This document shows positions 55,090 through 64,000 of a DNA stretch of 64,000 nt, one piece after another (position 1 is the first letter of the stretch; each line of letters begins with the position of its first letter). The position numbers were made by a program, and so were the translations under genes. The notes beneath the pieces were generated by a model. The model had not been told where the DNA came from. It saw only the letters and a program-made list of their open reading frames with translations, and made no database searches. Source of the DNA: Fomitopsis serialis (taxonomy: Eukaryota > Basidiomycota > Agaricomycetes > Polyporales > Fomitopsidaceae); contig NW_025955107.1 of the NCBI RefSeq assembly GCF_022376445.1, positions 1 to 64,000 on the forward strand, written 5' to 3'.

Positions 55090-55488
55090 CAGTGACTACG
55101 CCTCAGGCCTCAGGCCTCAGGGGCCGCTCACATCGAGTCGCTTCACCGGAGCGTGCTCAATGTTCTGGCTGCATACATGAACGTCAACAAGCTGTCGCTA
55201 GACACGACCCAATTCTTTCCATTCTCACATCTCTTGCGGTTCCTCTGTGCCTTCCCCGATCTTCAAACAATTCACTGTGTGGAAATACCAGAATGGGAGC
55301 TTCCGTCTGACGAAGCCATAGTATTGACCACAGTAGTCAAAGACGTGAAGGCATTCACCGACGTCTCTCTTGAGAACATACCTTCAGCATTTGCTGCACT
55401 ATTCTTCAAGCTGTTTGCGAACAAGTGCCGCGATCTGCGGCATCTTCACATCCAGCTTGTGGATTCAGGCCGACTCGGCCCGTACTGA
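55090..55488 (+). pseudogene. F-box/LRR-like gene fragment
   Basis: LNVLAAYMNVNKLSLDTTQF, LRFLCAFPDLQTIHC and PSAFAALFFKLFANKCRDLR followed by HLHIQLVD match the middle of the intact gene (LLDVLPFYSTVDTISLRCTG, YAFPALRNMHIDG, SSAFAFVFFELFAQQCCKLE, ELRIDLLE). The F-box and the C-terminal exon are missing. Upstream, 55098-55120 is a short CCTCAGG tandem repeat. Confidence 0.75.
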
Positions 55489-57128
55489 CGTGGTTTGTGC
55501 ATGCGCTTCCGTACGTCGCTGATCCCCTCGCAGTCTGCAGAGTGGCCCCTCGAGACGATCTTGCAGTAGAGCGTTGCGCTGGTAGCGCGGTATGTACTCT
55601 GGAGCGGGCTGGGTCGCTAAGCGGTATGCATCCGCCATAGAGGTGGCGAGATTGGGATGGCGAGAGGAATGAGCGACCAAAAGGAGGCAGAGAGAACGTT
55701 GGGTGACATGCGGATGCATACGATCAGAGAGCGTCGTGCGTGAGCAATTGAGACACTTACTCAGCAAATACGGTGCCACGCGTGTGCTTACGTCCACCGT
55801 CCGCGCGCGTCCGTCCTCGCGCTTCTGGCCTGCCGGTACGTAGAGCACGTCCGAGTGGTCGTCTGCTGGCCCAGTCGACGCTGCGCATCCCGCCTGGTCA
55901 AGCGTCTGAATCTTCTCGGCATGAGTAGCGAGCGATGATCGAGTCTCGCAGAACTGGCTCTGCAACTCGTTCAGGGCTTGTGTCGTGCATTTATTGGTAC
56001 AACGCTCTGGGGCTGAGGCGGCATGATGGGGAAGAACTGAGGGAGGCGGATCGTGAGGCTGAGCAGCACGTCTTGTTTAGCCGTCGGCCTCGGAGCTAGT
56101 CCCAGAGTGAACGCACCAGTGTTTTACGCTAATTTTTCCAGCTCGAATTCGAGGCTCATAAATGCGCAGAGAACGCGCGCTGCATACTATGTCGATACTG
56201 GATTCCTAACGTGAAGCATGTCTGTTTCAACGCGAGCGACGTTGGCGGGTGAGGAGCGTACGTACGGATATGCCTTCGGACTGACACTCAAGCTCTTCAG
56301 GACTCGGCCGCTCGCTGTTGATAGACGTTCCATTAGAGCTCTTGCGCTTGACGTCCTTAATGCGGAACTACACTACACATGGCCGGGTGTGGTGCAACTG
56401 GTGAGATTTTCCCGTCCCCGCCCGCCCTGCGACGTACCTTTGCACCCTCCTCCCAGACTTGAGGAACGGCTGCCTCTGTTGCTCAGCGGGTGAAGATAGA
56501 GACAGGGAGGCGGGCTGGAGAAGGGAGGAGGCAAGACGACATTCGCAGCCACCAGTAAGTTATTGAAGGAGGAGCAATACTTAGCGCTAATAGTGGCTGA
56601 TCACCGAGCGATCGAGTTGCGCGCGTGACTTGGACGAGCGCCTGTGAGTACTTGCTCCTACTCGCTCTCGCTGGTCCGAAGTTGTTTATCCTCCTTGAGC
56701 CCTCACTCGCACCGACGTCAAGCTTTGACATACTGGTGCGTCAGCTGTTTCCCATCTGAGGAAACTTTCAGAATAGAGAAAGTCGGCCAACTGACCGCGC
56801 CCCGCAGCCTCATCTGGCTATTCCGTATATGGCAGTAAGTTACATAAGCATGCACTCTCCCGAACGAAATTCAATTATCCTCCTTGTATGCCCCAGCCTC
56901 CTCTCGTGAACACATCATGTACTGACTGTAATGCGTATGATATATATGTAGAAACCTTTATAAGAGACGAAGTGTGCGAGGACAACGCATAGTAGCCATA
57001 AGCTTCACTGCATGAGTCGGCACACTGTAGCACGTGATCCAAGATTTTGGCTGAGCGTGTGCGAGTGCATCTCCCGTCTCCGCGTCTAGTCTACCGTCCT
57101 TCTCATCTTCTTTGCCGCCACTCCTCTC
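55489..57128. other. Intergenic stretch with repeat relics
   Basis: 56637-56799 is a diverged partial copy of the dispersed repeat (GCGCCTGT, GTTTATCCTCCTTGA, GAAACTTTCAG, GGCCAACTGACCG). 55700-55980 on the minus strand is the open frame mentioned with the coiled-coil gene. 56959-56964 (TATAAG) may be a TATA box for the ORF at 57129. Confidence 0.4.
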
Positions 57129-57453
57129 ATGTCGAATTTTTCACCATCTGCAACCTATGAACCCAAGTCAAGAAGATCGCGTGTACCTCGATCGTGTGTA
57201 CCTCGTCTGTATGTGAGTAAGCCGCAAGCCCGATCATGCCGCTGCCAACACTCTCATGCACATGTTTCAGTATCCCGGCGTTATCGACAACAGCAGCCTC
57301 CCTCCCGCACTACAACTCCATCTCAGTGACGATGAGGAACAAGCCGCGTCCCGCCCCTTCGCTCTCGAGACGCTCTTTCAGGCCGGCCTGCGTACGTCCG
57401 ACCTGTCTTGGGTCTTCTCTGGTTCTCACACTATTCGCAGCCCTATTCCTTGA
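57129..57453 (+). CDS. Small spliced ORF of unknown function
   Basis: ATG 57129 (MSNFSPSATYEPKSRRSRVP), exon 57129-57212, intron 57213-57270 (GTGAGTAAG..TTTCAG, phase 0), exon to stop at 57453, 88 residues. A TATA-like TTTATAAGAG lies 170 nt upstream. The second exon (YPGVIDNSSLPPALQLHLSD then DEEQAASRPFALETLFQAGL) is acidic and helical. The intron is convincing; the gene may be longer, since further intron-like signals follow at about 57500. I do not recognise the protein. Confidence 0.35.
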
Positions 57454-58705
57454 TCCACCCGCTGATCGGATCCCCTTGTCTCCGTTGTTGAACGTGAGTT
57501 CCTCTTCGTACTCTTTGTCACAATCTTGGTCTGATCTTCCTCGCTCATCTTGCCCGCCCCCATACCGACTACTTTGTTACGCTGCTGGATGTACTCTCGG
57601 GACAATATATATTTGCGTTGTCTGGATGTTTCTCGGTGTCACGCCAGCAGATACTGGGCGAATGCGACAGTCCGGATGGCCGTGCGTGCAACACTGCTAG
57701 TGCGACGCCGCACGGTTCGATCTCGATGGTGGCACACCCATCCTTCGCCTCGTTGGTCGAGTGCAATGCAGCAGAAGCGAACTCGTCCGCCGCCCGCCTG
57801 GATCTCTGGCGCTTCGCGGATGCGAATCTGCCTCCGCGAGTCGGTCCACCAATACTTAACAAGCAGCGGCGTCTTCCTCTTCTACCGCCTCTGGCGCCTC
57901 CGCACCTTTTGAGTCTCTACGGTGCCCATCCTTACCCGGCGGAGTCCTTGCTCCGCCAGCCCCCTACCTGTCATCTTCCGCCTTCCATCTCATTCACTGC
58001 CCTCTTTCTGGCTGGGCGACTCGGGCTATGCAGGTAGTACGTCTCCGTTGTCAACCAGTCCTTCCTGATCCCTTTCGCTTCCTTAGTCTCCGAGTTCGTC
58101 ATGCCTTCGTCCGCGCCGTGCTCACCCACTGTGCATGCGCAAGCTCAAGCTCAAGCCTTGCACACCACCGACCTGAGCTCGCTGCTATCTTATCATGTTA
58201 GTTTTCGAGAACCCACCTGCCAATTCTCTGTTTCTCTGTCTCAACCTCGCGCGTCCGGCGGGATTCGAGCTTCAAGTGCATGGCTTTCCAGGGTGAGACC
58301 TGAGACCTCACGGGATATTGTCTGGGCGGCATGATCTGATACTGATATACTCATTCTGACGTCGTAGCAACATCGCTCAGCTCAACCCCGCAAGCCTAAC
58401 GTCGATTCAGATACGTGGTGCTCGGATACGTAATGCTCCTTTCCCGATAGGCCGTGTCGACGATCTCACTTGCTGAGACCACAAACAAGGAACTACGAGA
58501 TGGTGAACTTAGTCAATGCCGCAGGCGAACGTTTCCCGAGAGACAAGCTACTCCTCTGCGATGGCCACCTGACTTCAGGCCTGCGCCAAGACACTAAACA
58601 CATCGCATTTCGGAATGCTTTCCCTTACGACCAACGCTGGACGAGGCCACGCGCTCATCGTCCAATCCTTGCGCGTCCTTAGCGCTCCTTATCTGCAAGA
58701 AATGC
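57454..58705. other. Intergenic stretch
   Basis: Long Ser/Arg/Pro-rich open frames overlap in several phases (57550-58037). None has a recognisable domain or clear splice support. Confidence 0.35.
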
Positions 58706-58800
58706 AGCTCTCAAGGAACTCGCAGATGCGGTTGATCAACTCCTGTGGAAGCGTCGGGCACACGTCGCTATGCCCCACGTTATGTAATCGGCGACTAGTG
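58706..58800 (-). pseudogene. Isolated F-box motif
   Basis: On the minus strand, VCPTLPQELINRICEFLES is a good F-box helix 1, matching FPILTQELIDLIIDFLWDE of the intact gene. It ends after eight further residues in a stop and has no LRR region downstream. A GTATGT..CACTAG intron-like segment lies upstream (about 58795-58826), so it may be the second exon of a lost gene. Confidence 0.5.
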
Positions 58801-60949
58801 GGATTGAAGCAAAGGCAAAACATACCTCGAATGCATGGGCGACTTGGAAAGTATTCCACTATTTGTGGTCCATGGTAAGCGGCCTGTGTTGTGGTAGAGG
58901 TGGAACGGCTGGATTGGGATAATTCTTGGGCAGTGCTTACCACTCTCGATCGCGCGGGGCTTGGCAGACTGAGGTGGAATCCGCTCCGCCACAGCGTCTC
59001 TTGATCGACTCTCAGCCTCGAATGACGGACGTCCCCGTCGACCCGCCGCCGCACAGAGGCGCTTGAGTCGAGCGCGTACTCTGTGACGCGAGAATAGGGT
59101 CGGTCGACAAGGCAGCGGACGCTTATGGCGATACCGGGCGCGAGAAGAGCAGAGAGTTAGTCAAATCTGAAGCTTCGAAGGCGAGGCGCGATTCCGGACA
59201 ACCTACCAGATGTGTATGTCTGGGCTTGAACTAGCTTTGCTGGCGCGTACACCTGTCGTCATGTCCTGGCTCAAGCTATGGTCTGTTTCACGTTAGAGAC
59301 GCGCGGTACTCGCCCGTATTCGCTCCTGGTAGACAGTGCGTCCCGTTCAAGTTATTCAGTCCGTGCGAGAAAAGCGTCCACGACTGGAAAGCTTGTCAGA
59401 CTCGAACCTAAACAGGGCTCGGAAGAAATCCGTGCGGACGAAACGAACTCTTCCTCGCGCGATTTAAAGGATGCACACACGAGGCCCATCCTGGGCCCAT
59501 CAGAGCAGACAGCGCGGGCGGTATAGTGCTTGCAAGTTGAAGAAGTGATCGTCGCTAACGCGCTTGTTTCTACGCCAAAAGAGCTGCCAAAAGTCGTATT
59601 TGCGCAAAACCCGTGGGAAACGCGCCGCCGCCAACTATTTCGCAAACAGCTAGATTGTAGAAACCGGGCAAGAAAGGGTCTTTAGACGGCCTTCCGGCGC
59701 AGGAGGTCGCCACCCTTCCGTCAGCTCGTCTTCCGCGCCGATGGCAACCTGGGCAGCTGCCACAGATACAGCCCAAATCTGCTCCCAGACGCGCTGTGGG
59801 TTGGCGCCAGGGGCAGGCAATCTGAGTGTCTGTCGCCACTAAATTATTGCTCTTCGGCGCACTTACCTGTCCGTCTGGTTATTGCCGTGAACGAAATCCT
59901 AGCGTTAGGTTCGGAGCAAGCCCCATCTCCGGGCCCTTACCCCGCGAACGGTATGCATACAACCCACGAGAATAAAGAGCAAGGCCACCACTAGACTTTG
60001 CCAGTCACTAGTCAACATGGCCGGTGCATCGGATGCACACACCGTAGGGACTACGTAGACACGAGGCCTGAGGTGATTTGTAAGAACCATGCACGTGTCC
60101 ATACGCAAGCCTTCTGTTGATGCGTACGGATTTGGACCTTCTTGTGTGCGCGCGAGGAAACGAATCTCGACGTGTGAGGCCTGAGGCCTGATGCCTCAGA
60201 CCCCGCAGGCACAACCCTACCTCAACAACCCTTCCCCGCGCAACGTTCCGCGGCGCTTTCACATTCGCGTCCCTCCCGCGCCCAAAACCGGCCAAGGCAA
60301 GCAAAAGGCCTCCGCATCCACCTCGAAGGGCACCCGCCGCCGCCAAAGTCGGACGATCCTGGTATCGTCCGGCCAACCAGCAACCAGTAGAGCGCCGACC
60401 GCGCCGGACGTGGTGGAGACGAGAGGAAGGCCAGAGTCGGCAAGAAGCGTGGCACGTTCATGACTTAACTCACTGGTGCTATAAGAGTTGTCCGTTCTTC
60501 CGTCTTCGCGAACTCGAACTACTCATCTGCGCGCGCATCGCCAGATGGGAAGGACCGCAAGCAAGCTAGTATCATTGAAAATGCGGGAGCTGCGAGAATG
60601 ATCGCAGCGCGCGTTCTCTGCGTATTCAACGACCAAGATGCACAAGCCGCCGTACGGGCAGAGGCACAACAGAACCCGCCCCAGCGACGGCACTGTCGCG
60701 GGTAGGCACCCGCCGGAAGCGGCTTCAACTTTGCGGGCCAGCAGCAGCCCTCTGCGAACGGCGTACCAGGACAGCAGCGCCACCCTTCCATGCCGGTGCG
60801 TCCTCTCTGGGACCACTTTTGAGGACGACGACTGAAGTAGCCATGATCAGCCACCCAATCTCCCCGTCATGCCTGCTGAAGGGTCGAGGATCTTACGACA
60901 AGCAAATGATCGACCTCGGGCCCGTCGCCGCGGAGGACGCATGAGGTTC
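58801..60949. other. Intergenic stretch
   Basis: 60191-60463 (plus, ATG) encodes a 90-residue basic, Pro/Ser-rich frame (MPQTPQAQPYLNNPSPRNVP) preceded by a GCCTGAGG tandem repeat. It could be a small gene, but no family is recognisable. Nothing else is supported. Confidence 0.3.
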
Positions 60950-62340
60950 TTCGTACACTCGAGCTCTTCAGAACAGGGTCCACGCGGTGGAGGACGACAA
61001 AGCCTTTGGGCAGGTTCGTCGTCTCTTAGACTTAATCTTTGCACAGTCTCATATAGTCTTCAGTCCTTGTCATTCATGTCCAACCCCGTAACGTGGGTCA
61101 TGTCGAACGGCGAGTACCAGCTGCCACATTGGGCAGCATCCTTCGGTATCATCGACCTTCTGCTCATGAACTCCGGTCTCGGTTTCTACGAAGCGCCTAT
61201 CGCTCAAGATCGGTGACATCGTTCGCGCCGAGTGCCGCCTGACCGAGTGCATCGATGTGTCGATCGACAAGGCCTTCGGGCAAGAACAATGGCGATCAAT
61301 GCTTATCGTACGCTCATTCTTGTCCTCGCCTTGATTGGGACACTGATAGTATACGCGCAGTGGCTCTCGAACGCGTTTTTCAGTGGTACCGCGTCGCTCA
61401 TCGTTCAGGATGGCCGCACCCCGGTCACTTGCACAAGATCCTCGCGCAGTTCAGCAGTCTCTACTTGATCTCCATTGGTATTCTACTGCCAAGATCTTCC
61501 CCTTGTACGCCGCCTTCCGCTAGACGACCCTGGCGCCCTCGACGACATCTTGGTGCCCCTGATCGATGGTATTCCCGTTGCCGTGCGCACCGTCTTGTGT
61601 GTCGCTCTCGCCGCCGGAACCCAGCGGTTCGCCGAGTACAAGGCTATCGTCCCTCGTACTACTCTGGCCCCGACAAGACTGGTACGCTCACGATCAACGC
61701 TCACAATCGACCGCGAGACGATCAGAGCCTACGGCCGCTTCTGCACTGATGATGCCATCCTCTTCGCTGCCTACCCTTCGCGCACCGAGAACCAGGATGC
61801 TATCAACTCTGGCGTCGTCGGATCTCTCACTGACACCGCTCGTGCGCTTTCTGGTGCCAAGTGACTCGAATTGAAGCCTCGTTGGCAAGCGCGGAGATCA
61901 CTTACCGCGAGGAATCAAATAGCGGGCTCAAGCGCGTTACCAGGGGTATGACCGGTATTGTCGTCAAGCTTTACACGCGCAACAAGACCAAGCCGCAGGC
62001 GAGAAAAAACTCGAAGCTGGCAGGGAGGAGCTCGCAGCGCGCGGTCTACGCGCGCTCGCCGCCGCTTACGAGAAGGTCGATGGCGGTGGGTGCGAGGGGG
62101 AGGTTGTAACACTATGGCTCTCGTCGGTATCCTTCCCATCTTCGACCCACCTCGAAACCACACCAAGCAGACGATCGACGCCATGGCCCTCGGCGTCGCC
62201 GTCAAAAATGGTCACCGGTGACGAGCTCGCCATCGCGAAGGAGGCGAAGGAGACTGGCCGTCGTCTCCAGCCTCGGCGACAGCATGCTGCCAGCTAAACG
62301 AGTGCGTCGCGTTGGGCGTACGCGATCGCGTTCAATGTCG
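60950..62340 (+). pseudogene. PMA1: Plasma-membrane H+-ATPase, N-terminal and catalytic fragment
   Basis: Decayed copy of the fungal proton pump covering about residues 90-560 of the family. In order: LSFMSNPVTWVM and LLLMNSGLGFYE (first membrane pair), IGDIVRAECRLTECIDVSID (actuator), a gap where the TGES loop should be, FFSGTASLIVQDG and KILAQFSSLYLISIG, LDDILVPLIDGIPVAVRTVL and QRFAEYKAIV, the phosphorylation site DKTGTLTIN (Asp codon 61672-61674), LTIDRETIRAYGRF, AAYPSRTENQDAINSGVVGS, EITYREESNSGLKRVTRGMT and ILPIFDPPRNHTKQTID, ending near a TGDELAIAKE-like segment. Frame changes, an early stop after the FYEAPIAQDR segment and missing blocks rule out function. The complementary C-terminal part lies at 36951-37530. 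Confidence 0.9.
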
Positions 62341-62544
62341 ACCGCCATAATTAGCTACTCGCGCGTCGTCAGTGTCGGGCGCTCGCTCCCTGAATCCACA
62401 GGTCGTTCTTTGTGGGCTGTGTCCGACGCCCTCGAGCGCGACTGGTGGAGAGATGGCAGGCGATCTCGGACGGGTAGAGTTAGTAGATAGACCAGTAGTA
62501 GTAGACAGAAAATAGCACAGGCGGGAGTCAAGGAGAACACGCAC

Positions 62545-62672
62545 CTCGCGAGCGATGTTGGCCCTGGCCAATGCATTTTCTCGGTCAGTTGGGCGACTTC
62601 TGCTAAACTGAAAGTTTTTACAGGTACAGTATCACCAGTACATCATACCCTCAAGCTTTGCTGCTGGTGGGC
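62545..62672 (-). repeat. Dispersed repeat, partial inverted copy
   Basis: On the minus strand it carries CGCCCACCAGCAGC, AACTTTCAG, TTTAGCAGAAGTCGCCCAAC and GCCAGGGCCAACATCGC, matching copies 1 and 2. Only the 3' half is present. Confidence 0.7.
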
Positions 62673-62960
62673 GTGCGCGTGGAGCACCTAATCACCCCAC
62701 ATAACCGCCCTAACTATAGGCATGATACGGGTGCATGTGACCCCTTCACTTAGGCCCAGTTCCACGCGTTACTGTGACTTCCCGGTAGTTCCCTTGGGAA
62801 ACTCCGAAATACTGACTTCTTCCCCAGCCCCCTCCAGCCCCTCGGTCCGTTGCCGCTTTCGGTGCCCCGTCGGTGGGTCCCCATGTATCAGGTACCCATT
62901 TGACTGCCTTCCGCTTTAGGACAACTACGCCTGGGCGCTCATATTTCCCTTTTAGATGAC
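62673..62960. other. Spacer before the LINE fragment
   Basis: No gene or repeat is recognised. Confidence 0.5.
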
Positions 62961-63976
62961 GTCCTGGCACTACCGCCCGGCGCTCCACTCAGCCGAGCGA
63001 AGTCACGAGCAAGAGACAAGTGGGTGTCGGACTGGACACGGACCACACCCACTGGTCGATTCGCAAGCGCGAACCGCCTGCAACCACAGACGAAGCCGCG
63101 CAAGCACTTCCTCAAGCTACGGAGGGAGGTGTTCGGCCGCGTCTTTCAGTGCCGAACGGGACATGGGTTCACGGGGGAGTACTACCGTTCCTTTGTACCC
63201 TCCGAACCGAACGACTGCCCCTGCGGCGAGCCCTACCAGACAAGACGCCACATCTTGCAGGACTGCCCCCAATACGAAACGTACCGACTCATCCTACGGG
63301 ACGTCAGCCCCACCATTGATCTTCCAACGATCCTCGGAACGACGGAAGGGATAGCAGCACTCGCATCGTTCCTCGATGCGAGCAGGGCGATGACAAAAAC
63401 GGGAGCTCCACGACAGTCGCGCGAGGTCGAATGGGGCGCAGAAGATGAACCAGAGGCAGAAGAGGACGAAGATGCCGAAGAAGCAAATGACGAGGAGGAA
63501 GACGGTCCGGACCCACGGCAAGACTAACGGACGGCGGCGCCGTCCTTCCCTTCCCTCCCTAACCACTACCGACAATCCCGTGCCCCGAGGATGCAATGCC
63601 GACTTGCGACTTCGGGAGAATACACCAACAGGATCACACCCCACACCGCTTTCTCCTCTCTTTTCCTTTTCTCCCTCATATGCTCTAAGTTATTGAACAT
63701 GCCTCATGCCCATGGATACGCAGAATCGGTCGATTAACGCGCGACGCGCACACCCAGTTACATACAAACCCCCTACCGCATCGAATGCGCCCCAAACCCG
63801 CTATCTACTACATACAAACGATACCCATAGACCCACGAATACACACACCCGACAGGACTACCGGTTCGTAAGTGGCGCATTGTAATGCCCACTATTGTAC
63901 GCACCGGCAGTCGCCGCGTCTTAGCACGTTTTGCTTGCTTGTGGCGGTTAATAAATGCAGAATTCATCATCATCAT
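62961..63976 (+). mobile_element. 5'-truncated LINE retrotransposon (3' end of ORF2)
   Basis: Carries the C-terminal end of the reverse-transcriptase polyprotein of fungal LINEs (Tad-like, with RNase H and a terminal Cys/His motif). The frame from about 62964 reads LALPPGAPLSRAKSRARDKW, then TGRFASANRLQPQTKPRKHF, VFGRVFQCRTGHGFTGEYYR, and the zinc-knuckle-like CPCGEPYQTRRHILQDC, ending in a strongly acidic tail (EEDEDAEEANDEEEDG) and stop at 63525-63527. The coding frame is intact over its length. The 3' UTR runs to a short ATC repeat (ATTCATCATCATCAT) at about 63962-63976. Everything upstream (endonuclease, RT core) is absent, which is the normal outcome of incomplete reverse transcription. 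Confidence 0.85.
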
Positions 63977-64000
63977 ACCGCCCGGCGCTCTCCACTGCGG
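63977..64000 (+). mobile_element. Start of a second truncated LINE copy
   Basis: Directly after the ATC tail, ACCGCCCGGCGCTCTCCACT repeats the sequence at 62972-62990 (ACCGCCCGGCGCTCCACT, two extra bases). The window ends here, so the extent of this copy is unknown. Confidence 0.55.

Noticed and set aside
1..64000. CRISPR arrays, rRNA genes, telomeric repeats, bacterial-type operons
   Set aside because: None seen: no regularly spaced repeats, no rRNA-like segments, no TTAGGG runs, and the gene structure is eukaryotic.

Overview
This window looks like nuclear DNA of a basidiomycete fungus, most likely an agaricomycete of the Polyporales type. The evidence is the very short GT-AG introns (about 46-82 nt) with CTAAC/CTGAC-like branch sites, a NatB catalytic subunit, a fungal glutathione transferase, a recyclin-1 gene, a secreted chitin-binding-like protein typical of mushrooms, a Plavaka-type transposon piece and a LINE 3' end. 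Gene density is low. Most of the window is accessory DNA: segmental duplications, broken gene copies and transposon debris around a few recognisable genes.

Layout. 0.8-12 kb is a duplicated block: unit A (about 0.83-4.0 kb) and unit B (about 7.74-12.0 kb), each with a damaged F-box gene. 13.9-32.2 kb holds three related copies of a multi-pass membrane-protein gene (13.9, 23.0 and 31.0 kb), an inverted duplication (14.6-15.7 against 29.5-30.9 kb), the one intact F-box gene (18.5-20.2 kb, minus), the NatB subunit NAA20 (21.4-22.1 kb, minus) and a probable 0.7 kb MITE (26.2 kb) next to an F-box gene remnant. 33-36.1 kb carries a minus-strand pair: a helical protein of unknown function and a protein-kinase-like gene. 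36.5-40.5 kb is debris: a nested palindrome, a truncated SUMO-interacting-motif ORF, the C-terminal part of a plasma-membrane H+-ATPase, and a Plavaka transposase N-terminus. 40.5-47.7 kb is the most gene-like part: a conserved hypothetical protein, a glutathione transferase and recyclin-1, all minus. 49.5-58.8 kb has more F-box remnants, a secreted CBM19-like protein, a coiled-coil protein and copies of a dispersed repeat. 60.9-62.3 kb is a decayed H+-ATPase fragment covering the part of the protein missing at 37 kb. The window ends in a 5'-truncated LINE followed directly by the start of another copy.

The housekeeping genes act in unrelated cellular processes (N-terminal acetylation, glutathione conjugation, endosome recycling). 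I see no operon-like or cluster logic. The main theme is an expanding and decaying F-box/LRR-like family (seven loci, one intact), spread by segmental duplication and interrupted by repeats. Several otherwise conserved genes carry 1-4 nt indels, mostly in homopolymer or GC-repeat runs. Some may be uncorrected sequencing errors, so calls of pseudogene are provisional. All exon boundaries are by eye.
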